A stretch of DNA of 64,000 nucleotides from Methylacidiphilum sp. Yel (GTDB lineage: Bacteria > Verrucomicrobiota > Verrucomicrobiia > Methylacidiphilales > Methylacidiphilaceae). Under the pieces are notes generated by a model, which was not told the origin of the DNA, made no database searches, and saw nothing but the letters and a program-made list of their open reading frames with translations. The position numbers were made by a program, and so were the translations under genes. Below are positions 19,230 to 26,809 of the stretch, one piece after another (within the stretch, counting starts at the first letter, position 1; each line of letters begins with the position of its first letter). Location of the stretch: NCBI RefSeq assembly GCF_004421185.1, contig NZ_LXQB01000088.1:1-64000 (forward strand), read 5' to 3'.

Positions 19230-20957
19230 ATGCCATCACCCGTAGAGTCCATTAAGGAAAAGAGTCGGAATCTTCGTGGGGCGATTTTAGAAACACTAAA
19301 AAAGGCTTCAGCAACGCATTTTTCCGAAGAAGATTACCAGATTCTTAAATTTCACGGTTGCTACCAACAAGATGACAGGGATCTAAGGAATGAACGAAAA
19401 AAGCTTGGACTAGATAAAGCCTGGATTTTTATGGTTCGAACCAAATGTCCTGGAGGAGCTTTGACAGCCTCTCAATACCTTTCTTTAGACAAACTGAGCG
19501 ATTCGGTTGGTAATGGAACCCTTCGGATTACGACTAGGCAAGGCATTCAACTCCATGGGGTTGTTTTTGGAGGGCTCCATCGCTGCATTTCTTCCATCAT
19601 TGCCTCTGGCATCCATACCTGGGGTGCCTGCGGGGATATCGTCAGGAATGTAGTGGCTCCGCCTTCTCCTATAAAAGATGGCCCGCATGATGAACTTCAA
19701 AAACTTGCCCTTTCTATCAGCAATACTTTTCTTTCGAAAAGCAAAGCCTATGCTGAAATTTGGATTAATAACATTCCAGTGGAATATGTATCGGCGCAAG
19801 AAAGTTCAGTGGAGGAAGAACCGATCTATGGGAAGGTGTATCTGCCTCGGAAATTTAAAATCGGCTTTGCTATTCCTCCAAGAAATGATGTCGATATTTA
19901 TTCACAGGACCTTGGCTTCGTTGCCCATGTTTCAGGCACTACAATAGAGGGGTTTACCGTTTTGGTTGGTGGCAGTCATGGGATGACTCATGGCGTTGTT
20001 AAGACTTACCCTAAACTAGCTGTTCCTTTGTTTTATATTCCAAAAGAAAAGCTTACGGAAACAGCCATTGCTATTGTTACAATGCATCGAGATTTTGGTA
20101 ATAGGGAAGATCGCAAAAGAGCAAGACTGAAATATCTCATTGATGAAAAAGGCATCGATTGGTTCCGTTTAGAGGTAGTCCAGCGGCTTTCTTTTTCTCC
20201 AGAAGCCCCAAAACATTTTTCATTTACCACCGTATCGGATAACCTAGGATGGCATCCTCAAGGCGATGGGAAGTACTTTCTTGGAATCAGAATAGAAAAT
20301 GGACGAATAGCTGATTTTCCTTCCCTTCCCTTACGAAGTATCCTCCGCTCTATTATAGAAGATTATCAACCCTCTATCCGTCTGACACCTAATGCCAATA
20401 TTCTTCTATGCGATATTGACGAGGAGAAAAAAGAAAAAATAGGAAAGATTCTTTTAGAAAATCGTATTTTCCCCCTCTCTACTAAGACTGCAGCTAGGAA
20501 TCTGGCACATGCCTGCGTTGCTCTTCCAACATGCGGGCTAGCCCTTGCAGAAAGTGAAAGAGTCTTTTCCAAAATCATGGATCAGCTAGAAGATATTCTA
20601 AAAGAACTAGGATTAGAAAAAGAAGAAATTCTTTTCCGGATGAGTGGTTGTCCCAACGGTTGTTCTCGGCCCTATAATGCTGATATATCTTTTGTGGGAA
20701 GGGCTCCCAACCGCTATGCCCTTTTTGTAGGTGGATCTACCGCAGGGGATAGACTAGCCAGTCTACAGAAAAGAGTGGTTGATATCAACGACATCCCAGC
20801 GGTAGTCCGTGAATATCTGGAGGATTTCGTTCGTAACAGAAGACACGAAGAATCATTCAGTCAATACTGGCAGAGGATTAACCCTAATTGCGAGCAATCT
20901 TTTCCCCAAAACTTCCACATGGAAATGTCTTCTTTACAAACAAAAAATATTTCCTAA
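19230..20957 (+). CDS. cysI: Assimilatory sulfite reductase hemoprotein (CysI-like)
   Basis: The enzyme reduces sulfite to sulfide with six electrons, using siroheme coupled to a 4Fe-4S cluster. The 575-aa protein has the two ferredoxin-like nitrite/sulfite reductase halves and the cofactor ligands Cys429 and Cys435 in ACVALPTCGLALAESER, and Cys474 and Cys478 in MSGCPNGCSRP. TRQGIQLHGV near residue 102 and the tail APNRYALFVGG agree with CysI rather than with siroheme nitrite reductase. No flavoprotein (CysJ) lies next to it, so it may take electrons from ferredoxin or from a distant partner. The GntR gene downstream is convergent. Confidence 0.88.
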   Translation: MPSPVESIKEKSRNLRGAILETLKKASATHFSEEDYQILKFHGCYQQDDRDLRNERKKLGLDKAWIFMVRTKCPGGALTASQYLSLDKLSDSVGNGTLRITTRQGIQLHGVVFGGLHRCISSIIASGIHTWGACGDIVRNVVAPPSPIKDGPHDELQKLALSISNTFLSKSKAYAEIWINNIPVEYVSAQESSVEEEPIYGKVYLPRKFKIGFAIPPRNDVDIYSQDLGFVAHVSGTTIEGFTVLVGGSHGMTHGVVKTYPKLAVPLFYIPKEKLTETAIAIVTMHRDFGNREDRKRARLKYLIDEKGIDWFRLEVVQRLSFSPEAPKHFSFTTVSDNLGWHPQGDGKYFLGIRIENGRIADFPSLPLRSILRSIIEDYQPSIRLTPNANILLCDIDEEKKEKIGKILLENRIFPLSTKTAARNLAHACVALPTCGLALAESERVFSKIMDQLEDILKELGLEKEEILFRMSGCPNGCSRPYNADISFVGRAPNRYALFVGGSTAGDRLASLQKRVVDINDIPAVVREYLEDFVRNRRHEESFSQYWQRINPNCEQSFPQNFHMEMSSLQTKNIS

Positions 20958-21023
20958 AAAAACTTCTTAGGATTTACTTCCTGCAAGGAAGCTGACTCTC
21001 ACATAGAGATCAGCATCACTCAC

Positions 21024-21854
21024 TTAGCTATGGCTCTGCCCATTTTTAATTGGTTGTACGAACAACGGAGAAAATTGGCGTAGAGGCAATGCCGAAGGAA
21101 TATGAAAATTTTTAAAAGGATCTCTTTCTAACTCCAGTTCGTAAATCACGCGATCACACCGGTAAAATCGTTTCTGGAAATAAATGGGTTGATCTGAAAC
21201 GGTAAAGGAAGTCCGATGAATCGCTAGAACAGCCTGGTTTTCTTTTATTTCTAAATAGCTTGCCAGTTCGCTATCCGCATTCACAGCTTCAATCAAATAT
21301 CGACCACGGATTACAGGAATCTTGTATTCACGTTGTAATATCTGATATATAGTTTCTCTTTCTAAATCCCGACCATCCAAAAGCCGGGCATAATAAAGAG
21401 GAAGCCAGGTTCTATCAAAAGCGATAGGTTTTCCATTACCAAGCCGTAACCGATCAAGCCGAACGCAAACACTCCGTTCTTCAATACCTAACTCTTTGGC
21501 AACATCCTTTGAAGCATTTTCTTGGGCATAAAATAACACTTTGGATGAAGGCTCAATACCAGCGCTCGAAATATCCTCAGAAAAATCAGTCAGTCTGACC
21601 AATCCATGACGTAACCTAAAATCTGCAACAAAAGACCCAAGCCCTTGTTTTCGATAAATCAACCCCTCTGATTCCAAAGTTTGAAGCGCCCTTCTGACCG
21701 TAATACGGCTTATGTTAAAGGTCTTTTGAAGCTCTTTCTCCGAAGGTAGCTGCGCCCCAATCCCCAGACGACCAGAATCAATTTCGTTTCTAATCCACTG
21801 GCTAACTACCTCATGTCGTGGTAACCGTTGATAGCGAGAAATACTTGATTGCAT
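21024..21854 (-). CDS. GntR-family regulator with a UTRA effector domain (HutC subfamily)
   Basis: The 276-aa protein has an N-terminal winged helix (VVSQWIRNEIDSGRLGIGAQ, then LPSEKELQKTFNISRITVRR, about 14-58), followed by a UTRA domain (about 90-240) with FDRTWLPLYYARLL and the typical VLAIHRTSFTVSDQPIYFQ segment. UTRA domains bind small molecules, often sugars or amino-acid derivatives. A 14-bp sequence just before its start is repeated before cysI, which suggests autoregulation and control of sulfite reduction. Confidence 0.88.
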   Translation of the reverse strand: MQSSISRYQRLPRHEVVSQWIRNEIDSGRLGIGAQLPSEKELQKTFNISRITVRRALQTLESEGLIYRKQGLGSFVADFRLRHGLVRLTDFSEDISSAGIEPSSKVLFYAQENASKDVAKELGIEERSVCVRLDRLRLGNGKPIAFDRTWLPLYYARLLDGRDLERETIYQILQREYKIPVIRGRYLIEAVNADSELASYLEIKENQAVLAIHRTSFTVSDQPIYFQKRFYRCDRVIYELELERDPFKNFHIPSALPLRQFSPLFVQPIKNGQSHS

Positions 21855-21859
21855 TTATT

Positions 21860-21873
21860 TCTCTATAGATATA
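21860..21873 (-). promoter_or_regulatory. Shared 14-bp motif before the GntR regulator gene
   Basis: On the coding strand it reads TATATCTATAGAGA, identical to 19,207-19,220. The match extends to a following ATA one base later. It overlaps the place where ribosomes bind, so it could act as DNA operator or in the RNA. Confidence 0.45.
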
Positions 21874-21999
21874 CTATATTTGAAAACTATACAAGAATAA
21901 TCTCCTAAACTTGATCAATTGAAATATCAACTAATAACATTATATAAAAACACCTTTTTTTCAACCTTTTTCATTTTGTCTCACTGATATACTAAAGCA

Positions 22000-23004
22000 A
22001 TGGAAGAGTATTCATTTTCATTACCCAAGGAACTGATTGCCCTTGATCCAACGCCTCAAAGGGATCATTGCAAACTAATGGTAGTCGACAGAAAAACTGG
22101 TCGTTTTTATCACTGCCAATTTTCTGATCTTCCCCAATTTCTTTCAAAAGAAGACCTCCTGGTCTTGAATAATTCGAAGGTATTGCCCGCTTTTTTCAAA
22201 TCAATGGATGAAAAGACAACCTTTCTTTTTGTAGAGGCTCTAACCCCCTACCAATGGAAAGTCATGGCCTCCCCCTCCAAACATCTAAAGAATGGTTTAA
22301 TCGTTTGGCTAAAAAAGTCGCAAAAAGATGGCTATTGTGAGCTTGAGGCAAAAATCGTTTCTAAACTTTCCGGTGGCTATTATATTCTGGAATTTGATAA
22401 AGAACCCAATCTTGAAAGCCTTGGACTTCCTCCCCTTCCTCCTTATATCCGAAAGTTGAGAAGAAAGAATAACAGACCCGAAATAGAACAGCAGGATATG
22501 GAATACTATCAGACCGTCTTTGCCCAATGCCCTGGATCGATTGCGGCGCCCACAGCTGGACTCCATTTTTCAAAGGGGTTACTGAGCAAGTTTAAAACCG
22601 CTTTTATTACTCTTCATATTGGTCCTGGCACTTTTCGTCCCCTTACCTCTGAACAGCTAAAGACAGCGAAATTAGAACCAGAATATTTTATCATCAATGC
22701 CAACCTAAAAAAAATGTATAAAGAGGGGCAACGAATTGTTGCCATTGGCACCACTGTAGTGCGTGTTTTAGAAACGATAAAAAACCTAGAACCTCAAGAG
22801 GGATGGACTGATCTTTTTATTTTTCCACCCTTCCAATTCCAACGGACAGGGGCTTTAATCACCAATTTTCATTTACCAAAATCTAGCTTGTTTCTTTTAA
22901 CCTGTGCCTTTGCAGGGACCGATCTTCTTAAAGCAGCCTATGAAGAAGCAATCAAAAAAGGCTATAGGTTTTATAGCTATGGCGATGCTATGCTGATTCT
23001 TTAA
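22000..23004 (+). CDS. queA: S-adenosylmethionine:tRNA ribosyltransferase-isomerase
   Basis: QueA converts preQ1 in tRNA to epoxyqueuosine, using the ribosyl group of SAM. The 334-aa protein shows YSFSLPKELIALDPTPQRDH at the start, LPPYIRK near 147, YQTVFAQCPGSIAAPTAGLH (about 169-188), LHIGPGTFRPL near 207 and the C-terminal FHLPKSSLFLLTCAFAG. Full length and intact. It is followed by tRNA-Arg. Confidence 0.96.
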   Translation: MEEYSFSLPKELIALDPTPQRDHCKLMVVDRKTGRFYHCQFSDLPQFLSKEDLLVLNNSKVLPAFFKSMDEKTTFLFVEALTPYQWKVMASPSKHLKNGLIVWLKKSQKDGYCELEAKIVSKLSGGYYILEFDKEPNLESLGLPPLPPYIRKLRRKNNRPEIEQQDMEYYQTVFAQCPGSIAAPTAGLHFSKGLLSKFKTAFITLHIGPGTFRPLTSEQLKTAKLEPEYFIINANLKKMYKEGQRIVAIGTTVVRVLETIKNLEPQEGWTDLFIFPPFQFQRTGALITNFHLPKSSLFLLTCAFAGTDLLKAAYEEAIKKGYRFYSYGDAMLIL

Positions 23005-23124
23005 AAGAATGAAACAGTTTTCCTTTCTAAAGAAAATAGAAAAAAATAGCCATCACCGAACAATTGTTCTATGCTAGAGGACAATTCATAATCGTTTTTA
23101 AAAGCAGTTTCCATTTTAGAGAGT

Positions 23125-23198
23125 GGTCCCGTAGCTCAGAAGGATAGAGCAGCGCTTTCCTAAAGCGCGGGTCGGGAGTTCGAATCTCCCCGGGACCG
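23125..23198 (+). tRNA. tRNA-Arg (anticodon CCU)
   Basis: A full cloverleaf can be drawn: acceptor GGTCCCG with CGGGACC, D stem GCTC/GAGC, anticodon stem GCGCT/AGCGC with loop TTCCTAA (anticodon at 23,159-23,161), and T arm GGGAG-TTCGAAT-CTCCC. The 3' CCA is not encoded. Its 3' 46 bases double as the attachment site of the integrated element, and integration leaves the tRNA whole. Confidence 0.97.
23153..23198 (+). repeat. attL: 46-bp attachment core inside tRNA-Arg
   Basis: These 46 bases, from the anticodon stem to the discriminator base, recur without mismatch at 32,948-32,993. Just inside the element an 11-bp direct repeat TTTTCCTCTGG occurs at 23,204 and 23,256 and might be integrase arm sites. 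Confidence 0.93.
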
Positions 23199-23635
23199 GG
23201 AAATTTTCCTCTGGTGACAAGCCCATTCCCGGCATTTTATATGGATACACAGGATTTTTCCTCTGGAAGGCATTGCATTTACATTAGCATATGTGTGCAT
23301 AAATGCGCAACGAAGTTAACGAAAAATTTACGACACTTAGAATGAAGATTGGATGGGCAAAGTGCACCCAATCCAGACAGAGTTTTCCTCGCCCATTCTT
23401 GATCTGCATTAGGCAGACGATACAAAAATGGCCGAAAACCGTAGGCTTTTTCGCCTTTTGAAAGGCGCACCATGTCTTGTTTTTTTTAAAAAATTTTCTT
23501 GCCACAAGACCTTTTTTTTTCCCAGAATAGCGAGATAAAAGATGCTCCCGATCAACAGCGAGCCGCTTCCTCTTGGCCACCTCAACATTGAACGAGGAGA
23601 AGGAGAATGGGGGGTGCAAAAAACAAAGGGAAAAC
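23199..23635. other. Element left-end region without a clear gene
   Basis: Besides the TTTTCCTCTGG repeats there is a tight hairpin, CGCCTTT-TG-AAAGGCG, at 23,452-23,467. Minus-strand open frames across 23,279-23,643 have no recognisable content or convincing start. The promoter of the cargo genes should be here. Confidence 0.5.
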
Positions 23636-24613
23636 ATGCACATCCGAAATGGATTGCTTAAAACGCTAGCGCTTCTTTTTGCCTTCTTGCCCTTACTTTC
23701 GGCTTGGGGCGAAGACGAATACTTCGCGGAAAAGCGGAAGATCCTACAGGGTCTCGGCGTACCGCAGGGGGAACCAATGCAAGTTAAGGACGTCGAGGAT
23801 GCCGATTGGGCAAAACAGGCGTTGTCCTATTGGGAGGGCCTCCCTAATTGGAGGCAAATTCTTCTTTACCATTACAATTGCTACCAGGATCTGCGTACTA
23901 AAGTTACCGATGAATTCAATGTTTCTGCCCTCCAGCATATTAATCAACGCTCGTGGACTGGGGGTAGCTTGGTTCTCCACGCCGGAGAGTCTGAAAGAAA
24001 CATCCGTTTTAAGGACGTTGACTGGAGGGATGCCCGGATTTGGCACGGGGCCGTCTCTGGTGTAAGATACAGGGCCATCGTGGAGGGTGGTGATTCTGAT
24101 ATTCAGTATAGAATCCAATTCTTTCCGAGAGAAGACAAGGTAAAAGGACTCCAAAAGGAGTACATTTGCACCAGTATATCGAAATTGTTCATTGCAAGCA
24201 TAACAGCGGAATCGGACGACGAAATCATCCTCGTAGTACACAGGATGACCAATCTACCGGCAGGTACTATTAACACAAAAACGCTTCTCGCAGACAAGAG
24301 AGGGGAACGAAGCGTTTGCTGCAGTTCTGTAACAGCTCCGCGTCCGGGCCACTGCTACACAGTTATTCTCGTGGATGATGACGAAGATGAGTTTGTGGGA
24401 ACGTTGGATGCTTCAAAGAACTGGATCTTTTACAACTTTAAAGACGGAAAGTTGTCGGTAGTGAAGCCTCGTCCGTCTTCTCCGGATAGGCAACCTGAGC
24501 CTCAGACGCCCTCCCAGGGCACAATAAAGCAGTGGCTTGCTATGGCTGCAGCCCTAAGCAAGGCCATGACAGGACATAACAAGACAAGACAGGCTGGGGC
24601 AGATAAGAGATGA
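23636..24613 (+). CDS. Exported cargo protein 1 of the integrated element
   Basis: With the start at the ATG at 23,636 (GGG five bases upstream) the product has 325 residues. It begins with a clear signal peptide (LLKTLALLFAFLPLLSAWG). The mature part is about 300 aa with several Cys, a middle region rich in beta-like segments (YRIQFFPREDK, IILVVHRMTNLPAGT), an acidic patch VDDDEDEF, and a Pro/Ser/Gln-rich tail. I recognise no family. Its TGA overlaps an ATG of the next frame (ATGA), so the two cargo genes probably form an operon. Confidence 0.6.
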   Translation: MHIRNGLLKTLALLFAFLPLLSAWGEDEYFAEKRKILQGLGVPQGEPMQVKDVEDADWAKQALSYWEGLPNWRQILLYHYNCYQDLRTKVTDEFNVSALQHINQRSWTGGSLVLHAGESERNIRFKDVDWRDARIWHGAVSGVRYRAIVEGGDSDIQYRIQFFPREDKVKGLQKEYICTSISKLFIASITAESDDEIILVVHRMTNLPAGTINTKTLLADKRGERSVCCSSVTAPRPGHCYTVILVDDDEDEFVGTLDASKNWIFYNFKDGKLSVVKPRPSSPDRQPEPQTPSQGTIKQWLAMAAALSKAMTGHNKTRQAGADKR

Positions 24614-24621
24614 TTTGTTCT
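24566..24621 (+). repeat. Cassette-flanking repeat, left copy
   Basis: Two words occur in order: ATGACAGGACATAACAA (24,566) and AGATAAGAGATGATTTG (24,601). The same pair recurs at 25,042-25,193, beyond cargo gene 2, so that gene is bracketed by related sequence. A third, weaker copy of the second word lies at 25,456. Confidence 0.7.
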
Positions 24622-24657
24622 TGTGCTTTTCAAGGGAATGAAGTTATCATTGATCAT

Positions 24658-24999
24658 ATGAAAAAACTAATGCTGTCAATTCTTCTGTGCGTCATGTGTT
24701 CCACCACATATGCTAGTGGGATGTTTCTGAACCAAGTGGGAACAATGACATTCGGCCAGGCTGATGGCCAAAACATCTGGCTCAACAGAATCGGTCCAAT
24801 CACAATGGGATATGTGGGCAGGGAGAACGTCTGGCTATATGATTCTACCTATGGGAGCACTATGACATTCGGACACGTCGGGAGTGAACCTGTGTGGATA
24901 AACAATGGGAATGCATGGATGAGCTCATATTTTGGTGATGAAAATGTGGAAGATTCTGATGTGTGGATGAATGTCGATGGTTCAGAAAATGATGAATAG
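24658..24999 (+). CDS. Exported cargo protein 2, small tandem-repeat protein
   Basis: 113 aa from the ATG at 24,658, which starts a good signal peptide (KKLMLSILLCVMCSTTYAS). The ATG at 24,610 would add 16 residues before it. The mature protein is built of about four short repeats, each near 20 residues with a Gly-x-x-Thr-x-Gly start and a Trp near the end: GTMTFGQADGQNIWLN, GPITMGYVGRENVWLY, GSTMTFGHVGSEPVWIN, then a diverged SSYFGDENVEDSDVWMN. It is acidic at the C-terminus. The repeats look like short beta strands of a small solenoid or surface polymer (inference). No known function. Confidence 0.65.
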   Translation: MKKLMLSILLCVMCSTTYASGMFLNQVGTMTFGQADGQNIWLNRIGPITMGYVGRENVWLYDSTYGSTMTFGHVGSEPVWINNGNAWMSSYFGDENVEDSDVWMNVDGSENDE

Positions 25000-25041
25000 C
25001 TTCGGCAATTCTCATAGGGGACAGAAAAACAAAGACAGATC

Positions 25042-25193
25042 ATGACAGGACATAACAAAACAAGACAAGACAAGACAAGAAAAAATCCAATCCAATCCCA
25101 GCCAATCCAAGACAATCTAAGACAAGAAAAGAAAGGACAAAAAAGGAAAGATAATAACATGTCATGACATGGAGAAGAGATGATTTGTTCTTG
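25042..25193 (+). repeat. Cassette-flanking repeat, right copy
   Basis: Repeats ATGACAGGACATAACAA and, after an expanded AAGAC/CAATC microsatellite, AGAAGAGATGATTTGTTCTTG. Compare 24,566-24,621. Confidence 0.7.
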
Positions 25194-25363
25194 CGTTTTG
25201 CCAGTAAAGTAGGTTAATTGCACAAGGAGCGCTCGATCTCTGAATGCTCCAGGCTTTTTTCTTTTTTGCTGAGCATGTAGTGTGCATACCGGTATAACCG
25301 GATCCAGTAGGTTGCTCACGCAGGGAAAGAGTCCTGGAGCAATTTTTTTTCTCACACCTAATA

Positions 25364-25382
25364 CTCTACTAAATTAGTAGAG
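25364..25382. promoter_or_regulatory. Palindromic operator-like site
   Basis: CTCTACTAA and TTAGTAGAG are perfect inverted 9-bp arms around a single A. It lies between the cargo genes and the origin-like block. A repressor site is likely, and the element's small HTH protein is one possible ligand. Confidence 0.4.
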
Positions 25383-25583
25383 AAATCTCACCTCTATAGG
25401 TACCCCTAGAGTGCAAATGTTTATCAGCGTCAGCGCTCTATAAAAGCGGTGCTCCAGATAAGAGATAATTTGTCGTTAAGTTTTTTTTCCCAGTTTTTTC
25501 ACCACCTTGTTTATAAGTCTTTGTATAGCAGGGACATACACATAGCTATGTCTGTAATTCCTTATGGGTAGAGGAAACAGGTC

Positions 25584-25960
<377 letters not shown>

Positions 25961-26083
25961 AGAGTTAGCCATGCCATAATCCAATACCCCCCTTCCCTTC
26001 CAAGATCAATCATGGCAAAGAGTTCATCCCCACTGAAGCTTTTTCTCCAATGGGGGATTTTTCATCGACATTCCCTCTATGCC

Positions 26084-26809
26084 TTATGGGGAAGAAGTGG
26101 GGAACTCTGAAGAAGCTAGTTGAGCCATACAAGCTGGATAATCTTCTATGAGGGATTTCACCCAAGCAACCGAGAATAGCCATCTCCTCGAATGGTCGAT
26201 TTTATAATGCTTGAAATACTTCTGTATATATTTGATGACTTTCTTAGCTCCTTCTTTGTACTTGTCAGGAGGAAGTTTGTTTTTCAGGTATTTTAATAAG
26301 ATTTGGTTTTGAATTTCTGGGGACAGCTTATCAACATCCTGGATTTCTCGTTTTCCTTGGTTTTTCTCCTCCCAAATCCTCTTCAATTCATTGGAAAGTT
26401 CTTGGATGGAAAGATCTTTCTCTGGTTGAGATGGGGATGGTTGAAACACCATAGAGTTATGTTTACAGGAGGATTCTTCTTCTATAGCCTTCTCTACCAA
26501 GCAGGACCATGTGTCTTTTGTGTGACTTGGAATGTTGCTGCAGATAAACTCAGTTTTTTCTCTACATTGGGGAGGTGGGAGGGGAAGTCTGCTTTTGAAG
26601 TGCATATACACTAACATACCTTGAACTTGTAGAGGGAGTTTAGAAGCGATCTCTTTGTTAACGTCCCGGATATGAAGTGTCCCTCGGTTTAATCCCTGAA
26701 TGCTATTGTTCAAGACATCGCATTCTATAGAGGTGAAGTTGTTGTGTAACTCTTCTTCTTTACCAAGGATCAGGAAAAGTTCTTGGATTGTTGGTGATTC
26801 GGGTTTCAT
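26084..26809 (-). CDS. Protein with two copies of the primase C-terminal module
   Basis: 241 aa from the ATG at 26,809, which overlaps the primase stop (ATGA). This start is preferred to the ATG at 26,887, which lies inside the primase gene. It contains two diverged copies of a module of about 75 residues, each preceded by a (S/T)IQEL motif: copy 1 with IRDVNKEIASKLPLQVQ and copy 2 with IQDVDKLSPEIQNQILLKYL and a Trp near its end. The same module ends the primase. No known domain is recognised. It is probably a replication partner or regulator, inferred from its place. Confidence 0.6.
   Translation of the reverse strand: MKPESPTIQELFLILGKEEELHNNFTSIECDVLNNSIQGLNRGTLHIRDVNKEIASKLPLQVQGMLVYMHFKSRLPLPPPQCREKTEFICSNIPSHTKDTWSCLVEKAIEEESSCKHNSMVFQPSPSQPEKDLSIQELSNELKRIWEEKNQGKREIQDVDKLSPEIQNQILLKYLKNKLPPDKYKEGAKKVIKYIQKYFKHYKIDHSRRWLFSVAWVKSLIEDYPACMAQLASSEFPTSSP

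Noticed and set aside
23279-23643. Minus-strand open frames at the left end of the integrated element
   Set aside because: They lack a believable start and contain low-complexity Phe/Lys runs.
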